Notes under the pieces: generated by a model
The model's input: only the letters and a program-made list of their open reading frames with translations
Databases searched by the model: none
Told to the model about the DNA's origin: nothing
From: Burkholderiales bacterium
Lineage (GTDB): Bacteria > Pseudomonadota > Gammaproteobacteria > Burkholderiales > Burkholderiaceae_C
Length of the DNA: 64,000 bases
Reading direction: 5' to 3'
Assembly (NCBI GenBank): GCA_016223165.1
Contig: JACRPO010000005.1
Span: 62,001 to 126,000, forward strand
In this document: positions 54,577 to 64,000 of the stretch, piece by piece
Layout of the letters: the number at the start of each line of letters is the position of its first letter
Position numbering within the stretch: position 1 is the stretch's first letter
Position numbers and translations under genes: made by a program

Positions 54577-55734
54577 ATGACCGCCCAACGTCACCCCATC
54601 CGCCGCCTGGCCACCGCCCTGGCTGCCGCCGGCCTGCTCGGCCTGGCGGCCACGGCGCAGGCGCAGATCAAGATCGCCATCCTGCAGGAACTCTCGGGCG
54701 CCGGGGCGACGGCGGGCACGAACGCGAAGAACGGGGCGCTGCTGGCGATCAAGGAGATCAACGCCGCCGGCGGCATCCTGGGCAAGAAGATCGAGGCCAC
54801 GGTGTCGGACACGCAGTCCAACCCGGGCGTCGCCAAGGGCCTGGCGTCGAAGGCCGTCGACGACGACGTCTTCGCGGTCATCGGCCCGACGTTCTCGGGC
54901 TCGATCATGGTCAGCATGGCCGAGACGAAGCGCGCGCAGATCCCCAACTTCACGGGCGGCGAGGCGGCGGCCATCACGCAGCAGGGCAACCCCTTCATCT
55001 TCCGCACGAGCTTCACGCAGACCACCGCGATGCCCAAGGTGGCGCGCTACATCGCCGGTGGCCTCAAGGCGAAGACGGTGGCGGTGATCTACGTCAACAA
55101 CGACTTCGGCAAGGGCGGGCGCGACTCCTTCGCCAAGGCCGCCGAGGCCGCCGGCCTGAAGGTGGTGGCCGACATCTCCACCGAGTCGGGCCAGCTGGAC
55201 TGGTCGGCCCCGGTGCTGAAGGCCAAGGGGGCCAATGCCGACGTCGTCTTCGTCTACACGAACGAGGAGGAGTCGGCGCGCGCGCTGCGCGAACTGCGCA
55301 AGCAGGGCTGGACGAAGCCCGTCGTCGGCGAGACCACGCTCACCGGGCAGAAGGTGATCGAGCTGGCCGGCGACGCCGCCAACGGCGCGGTCGCCCACGT
55401 CGGCCTGACGGTGGACGCGCCGAACCCGCTGATGCTGAAGTTCAAGGCCAAGTTCTACGAGGAGTACAAGGTCATCTCGGACCACAACGGCATCAAGGGC
55501 TACACCGGCGTGTACCTGCTGAAGGCCGGCATCGAGAAGGTCGGCAAGCTCGACCGCGTCGCCGTGGCGAAGGCCCTGCACGGCCTGACGGTCGCGGCCG
55601 CCAAGCAGCCCGGTGTGCTGATGGACGTGAGCGTGGACGCCAACGGCGACCTCGACCGCGAGAGCTACATCGTCGAGGTCAAGGGCGGCCGGCAGGTGGT
55701 GAAGGAGGTGCTGCCCGCGCTGGGCAAGAAGTGA
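54577..55734 (+). CDS. ABC transporter substrate-binding protein (Leu/Ile/Val-type)
   Basis: A 385-residue periplasmic binding protein of the LivJ/LivK type I fold. A signal peptide (RRLATALAAAGLLGLAATAQAQ, split here as RRLATALAAAGL and LGLAATAQAQ) ends near residue 28. The mature protein begins IKIAILQELSGAGATAG. Family segments such as FAVIGPTFSGS and GYTGVYLLKAGIEKVG are visible. GAGGAGA precedes the ATG. The ligand could be a branched-chain amino acid, an amide or an aromatic acid; the PcaR-like neighbour favours the last, by inference only. Confidence 0.92.
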   Translation: MTAQRHPIRRLATALAAAGLLGLAATAQAQIKIAILQELSGAGATAGTNAKNGALLAIKEINAAGGILGKKIEATVSDTQSNPGVAKGLASKAVDDDVFAVIGPTFSGSIMVSMAETKRAQIPNFTGGEAAAITQQGNPFIFRTSFTQTTAMPKVARYIAGGLKAKTVAVIYVNNDFGKGGRDSFAKAAEAAGLKVVADISTESGQLDWSAPVLKAKGANADVVFVYTNEEESARALRELRKQGWTKPVVGETTLTGQKVIELAGDAANGAVAHVGLTVDAPNPLMLKFKAKFYEEYKVISDHNGIKGYTGVYLLKAGIEKVGKLDRVAVAKALHGLTVAAAKQPGVLMDVSVDANGDLDRESYIVEVKGGRQVVKEVLPALGKK

Positions 55735-55777
55735 CCGGGCCGCTCCCTCGCACCGGGATGCACGCCGCGGCGGCCGC

Positions 55778-56653
55778 ATGACCGACCTTCTCCAACTCGT
55801 CGTCGGCGGCCTCGCCACCGGCGGCATCTACGGGCTGGCCGCGCTCGGCTTCACGCTGCTCTGGCAGGCCAGCGGCACCATCAACTTCGCGCAGGGCGAG
55901 TTCGTCATGCTGCCGGCTTTCGCCATGCTCGGCTTCATGGCCGCCGGAGCGCCGCTCGCACTCGCGTTCCTGCTCACCTGCTTCGTGGCGGTGGCCGTGC
56001 TCGGCTGGGCCTTCAAGCGCGGCATCGCCGACCCGTTGCTGCGTTTCGGCATGATGCCCATCGTCGTGGCCACCATCGGCCTGGCGATCGCGATGCGCAA
56101 CGGCGTGCGCGCCGGCTACAGCGCCGAGGCGCATCCGTTCCCGAGCCTCTTCGCGGACAAGCTGCTCAACATCGCCGGCGTGACGCTGACGCTGGCCGAT
56201 GTCGGCACGCTGCTTTTCGCGCTCGTCCTGGTCTTCGCCACCCAGGCCTTCCTGCAGAAGACGGTGACCGGCCGCGCCATGCAGGCTGTGGCGCAGAACA
56301 CCGACAGCGCCACCGTGCTCGGCATCGACGTGCCGCGCATGATCTTCTACACCTTCGCCATCAACGCCGTGCTCGCCTGCGCCGCGGCGCTGCTGGTGAC
56401 GCCCACCTACCTGGCCAAGTTCGACATGGGCGAGTCGCTGGGCACCAAGGCCTTCTTCGCGGCCATCATCGGCGGCTTCAACAACAGCCGCGGGGCGCTT
56501 CTCGGCGGCCTGATCGTGGGCGTCAGCGAGAACCTGGCGGCCGCCTACATCTCGCCGACCTACAAGGACGCGGTGGCGCTGGTGGTGTTCATGCTCGTCA
56601 TCCTGTTCAAGCCGCAAGGGCTCCTGGGCAGGAAGGTCGAGCGCAAGGTGTGA
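55778..56653 (+). CDS. livH: Branched-chain-type ABC transporter permease, LivH family
   Basis: A 291-residue inner-membrane permease with about eight TM segments. The N-terminus GGLATGGIYGLAALGFTLLW and the SGTINFAQGEFVML motif mark the LivH family. The cytoplasmic coupling region (TGRAMQAVAQNTDSATVLGI) near 165-185 contacts the ATPases. Second gene of the five-gene transporter, 43 bases after the binding protein. Confidence 0.93.
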   Translation: MTDLLQLVVGGLATGGIYGLAALGFTLLWQASGTINFAQGEFVMLPAFAMLGFMAAGAPLALAFLLTCFVAVAVLGWAFKRGIADPLLRFGMMPIVVATIGLAIAMRNGVRAGYSAEAHPFPSLFADKLLNIAGVTLTLADVGTLLFALVLVFATQAFLQKTVTGRAMQAVAQNTDSATVLGIDVPRMIFYTFAINAVLACAAALLVTPTYLAKFDMGESLGTKAFFAAIIGGFNNSRGALLGGLIVGVSENLAAAYISPTYKDAVALVVFMLVILFKPQGLLGRKVERKV

Positions 56654-56657
56654 TGCC

Positions 56658-57650
56658 ATGACACGCAAGCCCCTCCACCTCGCCGGGATGGCCGTCGCGG
56701 CCCTCGTGCTGCTGGCCGTACCGCCGTTCCTGAAGAACTACGGCGTCTATCTCTTCAGCTACTGGCTCGTCTTCGTCATCGCGACGATGGGCCTCAACCT
56801 GACCGTGGGCTACGCCGGGCAGAAGAGCCTGGGACACGCGGCCTTCTTCGGCATCGGTGCCTACACGGTGGCCATCCTGCTGAAGGCCGGCGTCAGCTTC
56901 TGGCTCGGGCTGCCGCTGGCGATGCTCGGCTGTTTCGTCATCGGCCTGGCGCTGGGCTTCCCGGCGCTGCGCGTGCAGACGATCTACCTCGCTTTCGCCA
57001 CGCTCGGCTTCAATACCGCGGTGTGGCTCGTCATGCGCAACGAGGAGTGGCTCACCGGCGGCACCTTCGGCATCAACGACATCGCGCGGCCGAGCCTGCT
57101 CGGCATCAGCCTCGACGGCAACCTCGCCTACTACTACTTCATCCTCGGCATGACGGTGCTGCTGTCGGCGCTGCTGTGGGGGCTCCTGCGTTCACCGTGG
57201 GGCAAGGCCTTCACGGCCCTGCGCGACAACCCCATCCGCGCCGAGAGCCTGGGCGTGAACATCCAGGCCTACACGCTGCTCGCCTTCGCCATCGGCGCCG
57301 TGTATGCCGGCATCGCCGGAGCCCTCTTTGCGAGCCTGGTGCAGTTCATCGAGCCCGCGCCGTTCACGGTGGGCTCGTCGATCATGATGTACCTGATGGT
57401 CGTGCTCGGTGGGCCGGGCTACTTCTTCGGCCCGCTGCTCGGCTCGGCGGTGGGCGTGCTGCTGCCGGAGTGGCTGCGCTTCGCCCAGGCCTGGTACCTG
57501 TTCGTCTTCGGCGCCGCCGTGGTGCTGCTGATGCTCTGGTTGCCCGACGGCCTGCTGAGCATCCCCGAGCGGCTGCGCGCCAGGCGCGCCGCACGCGAGG
57601 CTTCCGCGGCGCGCGCCGCGGCCGCGGCAAGGGTCGGAACGGCGTCATGA
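56658..57650 (+). CDS. livM: Branched-chain-type ABC transporter permease, LivM family
   Basis: A 330-residue permease, partner of LivH. LivM motifs include GLNLTVGYAGQKSLGHAAFF near 52 and the coupling segment GKAFTALRDNPIRAESLGVN near 178. The C-terminus is an Arg/Ala-rich cytosolic tail. Four bases separate it from livH, and its stop overlaps the livG start (ATGA). Confidence 0.93.
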   Translation: MTRKPLHLAGMAVAALVLLAVPPFLKNYGVYLFSYWLVFVIATMGLNLTVGYAGQKSLGHAAFFGIGAYTVAILLKAGVSFWLGLPLAMLGCFVIGLALGFPALRVQTIYLAFATLGFNTAVWLVMRNEEWLTGGTFGINDIARPSLLGISLDGNLAYYYFILGMTVLLSALLWGLLRSPWGKAFTALRDNPIRAESLGVNIQAYTLLAFAIGAVYAGIAGALFASLVQFIEPAPFTVGSSIMMYLMVVLGGPGYFFGPLLGSAVGVLLPEWLRFAQAWYLFVFGAAVVLLMLWLPDGLLSIPERLRARRAAREASAARAAAAARVGTAS

Positions 57651-58390
57651 CGGCGGTATTGAAGGTCAGCGACCTCGCCAAGAGCTACGGCGCCATCAAG
57701 GCCGTGGCCGGCGTCAGCTTCGAGGTCATGCCGGGCGAGATCTTCGGCGTGATCGGCCCCAACGGCTCGGGCAAGACGACGATGTTCAACAGCGTGCTCG
57801 GCCAGATCACGCCGGACGCCGGCCGCATCGAGCTGAACGGCCGCGACATCACCGGCGAGAGCCCGATGCGGCTCAACCGCCTGGGCGTCGGCCGCACCTT
57901 CCAGACGCTGCAGGTGTTCGGCAAGATGACGGTGCGCGACAACCTGCTCGTGGCGGCGCAGGAGCACCGGGGCACGATGTTCGGCCGCATGTTCGCGCCC
58001 GGCGACTCGGGCCTCGGCGAGCGCGCCGACGCGCTGATCGAGCAGTTCCGCATCCGCCACGTGGCCGACAAGAAGGCCGGGGAGCTGAGCTACGGCCAGC
58101 AGAAGCTCGTCGACATCGCGATGGCCTTCATGAGCGAGCCGGCGCTGGTGCTGCTCGACGAGCCTTGCGCCGGCGTCAACCCGAGCCTCGTGGGCGGCAT
58201 CAGCACGCTGCTCAAGGCGCTGAACAGGAGCCGCCAGGGCAGCTTCATCGTCATCGAGCACAACATGGACTTCGTGATGGACCTGTGCCACCGCATCATG
58301 GTGATGGTCGAAGGCACGGTGATGGCCATCGGCACGCCGGCCGAGATCCGCGGCAACAAGCAGGTGCTCGACGCCTACCTGGGGAACTGA
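57647..58390 (+). CDS. livG: Branched-chain-type ABC transporter ATPase, LivG family
   Basis: A 247-residue ATPase. Walker A is GPNGSGKTTMFN near 40, the Q-loop lies in RTFQTLQVFG, the signature reads LSYGQQKLVDIA (Tyr-Gly in place of the usual Gly-Gly, common in LivG), and Walker B is ALVLLDEPCAGVNP. It starts within the livM stop (ATGA), so translation is coupled. It pairs with LivF. Confidence 0.94.
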   Translation: MTAVLKVSDLAKSYGAIKAVAGVSFEVMPGEIFGVIGPNGSGKTTMFNSVLGQITPDAGRIELNGRDITGESPMRLNRLGVGRTFQTLQVFGKMTVRDNLLVAAQEHRGTMFGRMFAPGDSGLGERADALIEQFRIRHVADKKAGELSYGQQKLVDIAMAFMSEPALVLLDEPCAGVNPSLVGGISTLLKALNRSRQGSFIVIEHNMDFVMDLCHRIMVMVEGTVMAIGTPAEIRGNKQVLDAYLGN

Positions 58391-58402
58391 GGGGCCCATG
58401 CG

Positions 58403-59170
58403 GTGAACGGCAGCGACATCTGCATCGAATTCGACGACGTGGTCGCCGGCTACGGCGAGTTCATGATCCTCAACAACCTCAGCTTCAAGGCCGGGCGTGG
58501 CAAGGTCACGCTGCTGCTCGGGCCCAACGGCGCCGGCAAGAGCACGGTGCTGAAGACGCTCTTCGGCATGCTCGAGGTGCGCCAGGGCAAGGTCAGGCTC
58601 TTCGGCCAGGACATCACCGGCACCGGCGCGAAGGATCTGCTCGTCAAGCAGGGCATCGCCTTCGTGCCGCAGGGGCGCAACCTGTTCGGGCAGCTCAGCG
58701 TCTACGAGAACCTCGAGCTCGGCGGCATCACGCTCGGCATGAAGGCCACGCGCGAGCGCATCCCGGAGATCCTGGCGCGCTTTCCGCGCGTGAAGGAGCG
58801 GCTGCACAGCGCCGCGTCGTCGCTTTCGGGTGGCGAGCAGAAGCAGCTCGAGATCGGCCGCGCGTTGCTGCTGCGCCCGCGCGTGCTGCTCATCGACGAG
58901 CCTTCGATCGGCCTGTCGCCCCTGGTGGTGGCTGATGTCTTCATGCTGTTGCGCGAGCTGGCGCGGCAGGGCACGACCATCCTGATGGTCGAGCAGAACG
59001 TGAAGAGCGCGCTCAAGATGGCCGACGACGCCATCGCGCTGGAGTCCGGCCGCCTGGTGCTGCACAAGCCGGCCGACGAACTGCTCGCCGACCCGCACAT
59101 CGAGCGGCTGTTCCTGGGCAGCGCGCACGCGGCGGCGATGCCCGAGGATGCTGGGGAGGGCGTGCCGTGA
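58403..59170 (+). CDS. livF: Branched-chain-type ABC transporter ATPase, LivF family
   Basis: A 255-residue ATPase from a GTG at 58403. Walker A is GPNGAGKSTVLK near 42, signature LSGGEQKQLEIGRAL near 137, Walker B VLLIDEPSIGLSP near 157, and the H-loop is replaced by Gln in MVEQNV, typical of LivF. It closes the complete set of binding protein, two permeases and two ATPases. The C-terminal tail extends past the usual length by about 15 residues. Confidence 0.94.
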   Translation: MNGSDICIEFDDVVAGYGEFMILNNLSFKAGRGKVTLLLGPNGAGKSTVLKTLFGMLEVRQGKVRLFGQDITGTGAKDLLVKQGIAFVPQGRNLFGQLSVYENLELGGITLGMKATRERIPEILARFPRVKERLHSAASSLSGGEQKQLEIGRALLLRPRVLLIDEPSIGLSPLVVADVFMLLRELARQGTTILMVEQNVKSALKMADDAIALESGRLVLHKPADELLADPHIERLFLGSAHAAAMPEDAGEGVP

Positions 59171-59225
59171 GGTGCTGGGCCGCCCCGAGGAGACCGCCGG
59201 AGCGCTTGCGCGCGAAGGTGCTCCG

Positions 59226-60341
59226 ATGAGCGCGGGGGGTGCCCGCCTGCCCGTGGCGCTGCTGGGCGGCGGCGGCATCGGCCGCATGCATGCGCAGCGC
59301 ATGCTCGTGCATGCCGACGTGCGCTTGGCCGGCGTGGCCGACCCGAGCCCGGCGGCGCGTGCCTGGGCCGAAGGCCTGGGCGTGCCCTGGGCCGCCGAGC
59401 CGGCCGACCTGCTCGACCGCGTGCGCCCTGGCGCCGCCATCGTCGCCACGCCCAACGCCACGCACACGGCCGTCGGCCTGGCCTGCGTCGAGCGGCACAT
59501 TCCGGTTCTCGTCGAAAAGCCGATCGCCGACACGGTGGCCGAGGCACGCCGCCTCGCCGATGCGGCACGCGCGGCCGGCGTGCCGGTGCTCGTGGGGCAC
59601 CAGCGCCGCCACGGCGTGGCCGTGCAGCGGGCGCGCCGGATGATCGCCGAGGGCGCCGTCGGTCGCGTCGTGGCGGCCACGGTGCTCGCGACATGGCTCA
59701 AGCCGGCGAGCTACTTCGTTGCCGGTCAGTGGCGGCGCCTGAAGGGTGGCGGCCCGGTGCTGATCAACGCCATCCACGACATCGACCTGCTGCGTCATCT
59801 CGTCGGCGAGGTGGCCAGCGTGCACGCCGTCACCTCGCACGCCGAGCGCGGCTTCGAGGTCGAGGACACGGCGGCGGCCGTGTTGCGCCTGGCCGGCGGT
59901 GCGCTGGCGACGCTGCTCGTCTCCGATGCCGCCGTCTCGCCGTGGAACTACGACCTCGCGTCGGGCGAGTCGGAGCTCTATGCGCCGCAGCGCGCCGACG
60001 CGATCTACCTCGCCGGCACCGAAGGCGCGCTGACGGTGCCGCAACTGCTGCACTGGCGCTACCGCGCCGAGGCGCGCGAGCAGCGGCACTGGCATGCCGA
60101 GCTGACGTGCGAGCAGACGACGCTGCACCAGCACGACCCCTATGCCGAACAGCTGCGCCACCTGCGCGCGGTGGTCGAAGGCCGCGAGGCGCCGCTGTGC
60201 AGCGCCGAAGAAGGCATCGCCACGCTGCGCGCGACGCAGGCGGTGCTCGAGTCGGCCGAGAGCGGGCGCACGGTGCTGATCGAAGGCGCGGGCGCGGCCG
60301 GATCGAGCGGAGGTCCTGCGGGTGAGAGGCCCGCCGCCTGA
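59226..60341 (+). CDS. Gfo/Idh/MocA family oxidoreductase
   Basis: A 371-residue NAD(P)-dependent dehydrogenase of the inositol/glucose-fructose oxidoreductase family. The N-terminal Rossmann domain has GGGGIGRMHAQRM near 15, VATPNATHTA near 75 and the catalytic VEKPIADT near 96. The C-terminal domain contains INAIHDIDLLRHLVG, with the conserved HD. GAAGGTG supplies a ribosome-binding site, 55 bases after livF. It is followed by a sugar isomerase-like gene, suggesting a small sugar or inositol catabolic pair. Confidence 0.9.
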   Translation: MSAGGARLPVALLGGGGIGRMHAQRMLVHADVRLAGVADPSPAARAWAEGLGVPWAAEPADLLDRVRPGAAIVATPNATHTAVGLACVERHIPVLVEKPIADTVAEARRLADAARAAGVPVLVGHQRRHGVAVQRARRMIAEGAVGRVVAATVLATWLKPASYFVAGQWRRLKGGGPVLINAIHDIDLLRHLVGEVASVHAVTSHAERGFEVEDTAAAVLRLAGGALATLLVSDAAVSPWNYDLASGESELYAPQRADAIYLAGTEGALTVPQLLHWRYRAEAREQRHWHAELTCEQTTLHQHDPYAEQLRHLRAVVEGREAPLCSAEEGIATLRATQAVLESAESGRTVLIEGAGAAGSSGGPAGERPAA

Positions 60342-60390
60342 CGCGCCACGAGACGCCAACTCCGAGCCCATCGTCCATCGTGCATCGCCC

Positions 60391-61224
60391 ATGACCGGCC
60401 GCCTGCTGTCCATCGCCCAGCTCACGGCGCTGCCGCTGGCGACGCCGGACCTCGTGCAACTCGCCGCCGATGCCGGCTGCCGCGCCTGCGGCCTGCGCCT
60501 GCTGCCGGCCTCGCCCGGGGGCGCGCACTATCCGTTGATGCACAGTGCCACGCGGCTTGCGGAAACGCTGGCGCGCATGCAGGCGCTCGACGTGGCGGTG
60601 TTCGACCTCGAGATCATCCGCATCGGCGCAGGCTTCGACCCGCTGGCCTACGGGCCGTTCTTCGAGGCCGGGCAGCGGCTCGGCGCACGCGCCGTGCTCG
60701 TCGCCGGCGACGATGCCGACGAGGCCCGCCTGACCGCGCACTTCGCGCGGCTTTGCGAAGCTGCGGCGCCGTACGGGCTGTCGTGCGACCTCGAGTTCAT
60801 GCCGTGGACGGCGGTGGGAGACGCCCGCACCGCCGCGCGCATCGTGCAGAGTGCCGGCCAGCGCAACGGCGGCGTGCTCGTCGACGCGCTGCACTTCGCG
60901 CGCTCGGGCACGACGCTCGACGACGTTGCGGCCTTGCCCCGTTCGGCCCTGCACTATGCGCAGATCTGCGACGGCAAGGTGCCGGGGCCCGAGACCACCG
61001 AGGGCCTGATCCACGACGCCCGCTGCGAGCGCCTGCTGCCAGGCGAGGGCGGCATTGCGCTCGCCGAGCTCTTCGCGCGGTTGCCGGCCGACCTGCCGGT
61101 CTCGATCGAGACCCCGAGCGACACGCGGGCACCGAAGATGGGCTATCTCGCCTGGGCGCGTGCGGCGGTCGCGGCGACGAGGCAGGTGCTCGGGCTACAC
61201 CCTCTCAGCTCGCAACCTTCATGA
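60391..61224 (+). CDS. Sugar phosphate isomerase/epimerase (AP endonuclease 2-like TIM barrel)
   Basis: A 277-residue TIM-barrel protein of the xylose-isomerase-like/IolE family. Metal-binding candidates are visible in DLEIIRIGAG, CDLEFMPWTAV, LVDALHFARSG and the C-terminal VSIETPSDTR. The start is uncertain: the ATG at 60391 lacks a Shine-Dalgarno sequence but gives the family N-terminus, whereas a GTG at 60322, overlapping the dehydrogenase, has GGAGG upstream. It converges with the ROK gene, overlapping its 3' end by 20 bases. Confidence 0.86.
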   Translation: MTGRLLSIAQLTALPLATPDLVQLAADAGCRACGLRLLPASPGGAHYPLMHSATRLAETLARMQALDVAVFDLEIIRIGAGFDPLAYGPFFEAGQRLGARAVLVAGDDADEARLTAHFARLCEAAAPYGLSCDLEFMPWTAVGDARTAARIVQSAGQRNGGVLVDALHFARSGTTLDDVAALPRSALHYAQICDGKVPGPETTEGLIHDARCERLLPGEGGIALAELFARLPADLPVSIETPSDTRAPKMGYLAWARAAVAATRQVLGLHPLSSQPS

Positions 61225-62470
61225 AGAGCTCGCGGTCCGGCGCGAAGTTGGCGTACAGCGGCAGCAGCGCGCCGCCGAGGGCGCGCGCGTCGGAGCCGAT
61301 CGTGCCCGGCAGCAGCGGCGGCTGCGCCACGCCTTCCCAGCTGTAGCGCGGCAGCGCCGCCTGCGTGGAGGCGAGCAGGGCGGCGAGCAGCTCGCGGCTG
61401 AAGGAGCCATCGACAATGACGCCGTCGAGGTCGAGCAGGCAGGTGGCGCTGTTGACGGCCTGCGCGATGGCCGCTCCGGCCTGCGCCAGCCAGCGCTCGG
61501 TCTGCTCGCGCCACGGCGGGGCGAGCGCCAGGCCGCGCGCATCGGCGCCGATGTCGAGGCCGGCACCGGCCCAGGCCTGCTCGAGGTTCAGCAGCGAGGC
61601 CACGCTCAGCAGTTGCGCCGGCATCGGGTCGTTGACATTGCGCGCCAGCCACAGGGGCAGCGAGCCGACCGCGCCGGCGTTGCCGCTGGCGCCGGCGCGC
61701 AGCTGGCTGTCGAGCACGAGGCCGCCGCCGATGAAGGTATCGACGAAGACATAGAGAAAGCTCTTCACGCTGCGCCCGCGCCCGGCCACGAGCTCGGCGA
61801 TGCAGGCGGCGGCGGTGTCCTTCATCAGCGACACCGGCCACGGCGACAGTGCCTGCACGGCGGCCTGCAGGTCGAGCGCATTCCAGCGCGCCGCCAGCGC
61901 CGGCGGAAAGCCGAGCAGCTGCCGCCAGCCGCCGATCGACAGGGGCGCGGCGATGCCCACGCCCTGCACCAGCTGGCGCTTGCCGGGCCCGAGCTTGCGG
62001 CGCAGCGCCGCGAGGCGGCGGCCGATCTCGGCCAGCAGCAGGTCGGGGTCGGGCAGGCGGTACTCGAGCGTCGAGCGCTCGCGCACGGCGCCGGTGAAGT
62101 CGATGAGCAGCACGTCCATGCTGCGCCGGCCGACCTTGATGCCGACGGCGAAGGCGCCATCGGGGTTGAGCGACAGCGGCACCGAGGGCTGCCCGACCTT
62201 GCCGCGCAGCGGCGCGCCTTTCACGAGCAGGCCGTCGTCGAGCAGGCGCTTGCTGATGAGCGAGATGGTCTGCGCCGTCAGGTGCGTGAGGCGCGCGATG
62301 TCGGCCGAGGGCAGCGCGCCGTGCAGACGCACGGCCTGCAGCACGACGCGCTCGTTGTACTGGCGCAGGCCGCCCTGGCTGCTGCCGCGCGGGCGCAGGT
62401 GGGCCACATCACTGGCGCTGCCGCTGCAGCCGCCGCGAGCGTCGCCGGAGGCACCGTCGCGGGCATTCAC
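61205..62470 (-). CDS. ROK family transcriptional regulator (FrcR-like)
   Basis: A 421-residue regulator: an N-terminal winged helix-turn-helix at about 35-95 (NERVVLQAVRLHGALPSADI, then LTHLTAQTISLISKRLL) joined to a ROK sugar-kinase-fold domain. The kinase features are altered: there is no DxGGT phosphate loop (GIKVGRRSMDVLL instead) and no CxCGxxGC zinc motif, so it should bind a sugar without phosphorylating it. Start ambiguous: GTG at 62470 used, TTG at 62530 possible. It follows an ABC transporter of the Frc type, like frcR beside frcBCA in rhizobia as I recall it. Confidence 0.87.
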   Translation of the reverse strand: MNARDGASGDARGGCSGSASDVAHLRPRGSSQGGLRQYNERVVLQAVRLHGALPSADIARLTHLTAQTISLISKRLLDDGLLVKGAPLRGKVGQPSVPLSLNPDGAFAVGIKVGRRSMDVLLIDFTGAVRERSTLEYRLPDPDLLLAEIGRRLAALRRKLGPGKRQLVQGVGIAAPLSIGGWRQLLGFPPALAARWNALDLQAAVQALSPWPVSLMKDTAAACIAELVAGRGRSVKSFLYVFVDTFIGGGLVLDSQLRAGASGNAGAVGSLPLWLARNVNDPMPAQLLSVASLLNLEQAWAGAGLDIGADARGLALAPPWREQTERWLAQAGAAIAQAVNSATCLLDLDGVIVDGSFSRELLAALLASTQAALPRYSWEGVAQPPLLPGTIGSDARALGGALLPLYANFAPDRELFMKVAS

Positions 62471-62534
62471 GGTGAGATCTTCTTCGGCGGCAAGGTCATC
62501 GGCGGCGAGGCGCGGGCCATCACTAGGCAACCAC

Positions 62535-63335
<801 letters not shown>

Positions 63336-63337
63336 GA

Positions 63338-64000
63338 TCAACGGCCTCCCTTGCGCGAGAGCTGGTCGGCCGCCACCGCGAGGATGACGAGGATGCCGGT
63401 CACCAGCACCTGGTAGATGCTGGAAACGCCCATCAGCGTGAGCCCGTTGCGGAACACCCCGACGACGAGCGCGCCGACCAGCGAGCCGATGACCATGCCG
63501 CGGCCGCCGAAGAGACTGGTGCCGCCCAGCACCACGGCGGTGATGGCGTCGAGGTTCTCGGTCTGCCCCGCGTTGGGGTCGCCGACACCGGTGCGCGCCA
63601 CCGAGAGCAGCGCGGCGATGCCGTAGAAGAAGCCGGCGAGCACGTACACGCCGAGCAGCACCTTCATCGTCGGGATGCCGACGAGGCGCGTCGCCTCGGG
63701 GTTGTTGCCCACCGCATAGACATGGCGGCCGGCGGCCGTCTCGCGCAGCACGAACCAGGCGAGCCCGTACAGCGCCAGCATCAGCACCGTGCCCCACGCG
63801 ACCTGCGTGCCGCCCACGGTGAACGTCTCGCCCAGCGCGGTCATGAACGGTGGCAGGTCGGTCACGGTCTGCGAGTTCGAGTACAGCTGCGTGATCGCGA
63901 AGGCGATGTTCAAGGTGCCGAGCGTGACGATGAACGGCGGCAGCTTCACGCGTGTGACGAGCAGCCCGTTGGCGAGGCCGAAGAGGCTCGTGACGCCGAT
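63338..64000 (-). CDS. Sugar ABC transporter permease (FrcC-like), partial at right edge
   Basis: A CUT2-family inner-membrane permease whose 5' part lies beyond the window; 220 codons are seen. The open frame continues to 64000 (GLANGLLVTRVKLPPFIVTL), so the GTG near 63949 is internal. The family loop AVGNNPEATRLVGIP and the C-terminal GGTSLFGGRGMVIGSLVGAL are present, with five or six TM segments in view. A binding-protein gene is expected just outside the window. Confidence 0.92.
   Translation of the reverse strand: MGVTSLFGLANGLLVTRVKLPPFIVTLGTLNIAFAITQLYSNSQTVTDLPPFMTALGETFTVGGTQVAWGTVLMLALYGLAWFVLRETAAGRHVYAVGNNPEATRLVGIPTMKVLLGVYVLAGFFYGIAALLSVARTGVGDPNAGQTENLDAITAVVLGGTSLFGGRGMVIGSLVGALVVGVFRNGLTLMGVSSIYQVLVTGILVILAVAADQLSRKGGR

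Noticed and set aside
53545-55827. Very long minus-strand frame continuing past the IclR gene
   Set aside because: Homology to IclR starts at 54318; the upstream part is antisense to the substrate-binding protein gene and has the usual Arg/His-rich shadow composition.

Overview
The window reads as ordinary chromosome of a high-GC betaproteobacterium of the order Burkholderiales, most like the Rubrivivax/Methylibium/Comamonadaceae neighbourhood. This is inferred from the gene families (ECF sigma factor followed by DUF3619, DUF3106 and RDD genes beside ilvBNC, pssA and leuA; tig-clpP-clpX-lon; hpnCDE; RhlE), the strong G/C bias at third codon positions and the many long spurious antisense frames. 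I see no prophage, insertion sequence, CRISPR array or obvious island. Genes are dense, and many neighbours overlap by the 4-bp ATGA/GTGA arrangement that usually means translational coupling.

Layout. 1-372: P-II protein GlnB. 418-3323 (minus): an ECF sigma factor, a one-TM DUF3619 protein, an exported DUF3106 protein, an RDD membrane protein and a LOG-family enzyme, all chained by 4-bp overlaps. 3620-9832 (plus): ilvB, ilvN, ilvC, pssA and leuA, with a 19-codon leucine-rich leader peptide and a perfect terminator-like stem before leuA. 9968-11934: PBP7-type endopeptidase convergent with an IclR regulator. 12108-15153 (minus): squalene genes hpnC-hpnD-hpnE. 15261-19854 (plus): a near-consensus promoter with a perfect palindromic operator driving an RND efflux lipoprotein and permease. 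20044-26343: tRNA-Leu, tig, clpP, clpX, lon (with a sigma-32-like promoter), tRNA-Gly and tRNA-Cys.

26425-31607 (minus): PPi-type phosphofructokinase, pepN, and prfB with its programmed +1 frameshift. 31647-32460: an alpha/beta hydrolase broken by a frameshift and probable internal deletion. 32718-41205: GNAT acetyltransferase, degenerate HD-GYP protein, acyl-CoA synthetase, divergent MurA-like enzyme, hemolysin-III protein, YbaK, an exported helical protein, PlsY with a His-rich tail, and a RidA-family protein. 41287-43280: LytTR-type two-component pair. 43359-46334: large zinc metalloprotease lipoprotein. 46518-48182: EttA. 48395-50796: PAS histidine kinase with a tandem-receiver regulator. 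51303-53492: RhlE helicase convergent with a Sua5/YciO protein.

53545-59170: IclR regulator divergent from a complete five-gene branched-chain-type ABC transporter. 59226-64000: Gfo/Idh/MocA dehydrogenase and a sugar isomerase/epimerase-like protein, convergent with a ROK regulator and a FrcA/FrcC-like sugar ABC transporter that runs off the right edge. The most noteworthy items are the putative leuA attenuator, the coupled ECF-sigma module of uncharacterised membrane and exported proteins, the orphan palindromic operator on the efflux operon, and several proteins with altered key residues. I did not find a clearly new defence or mobile system.
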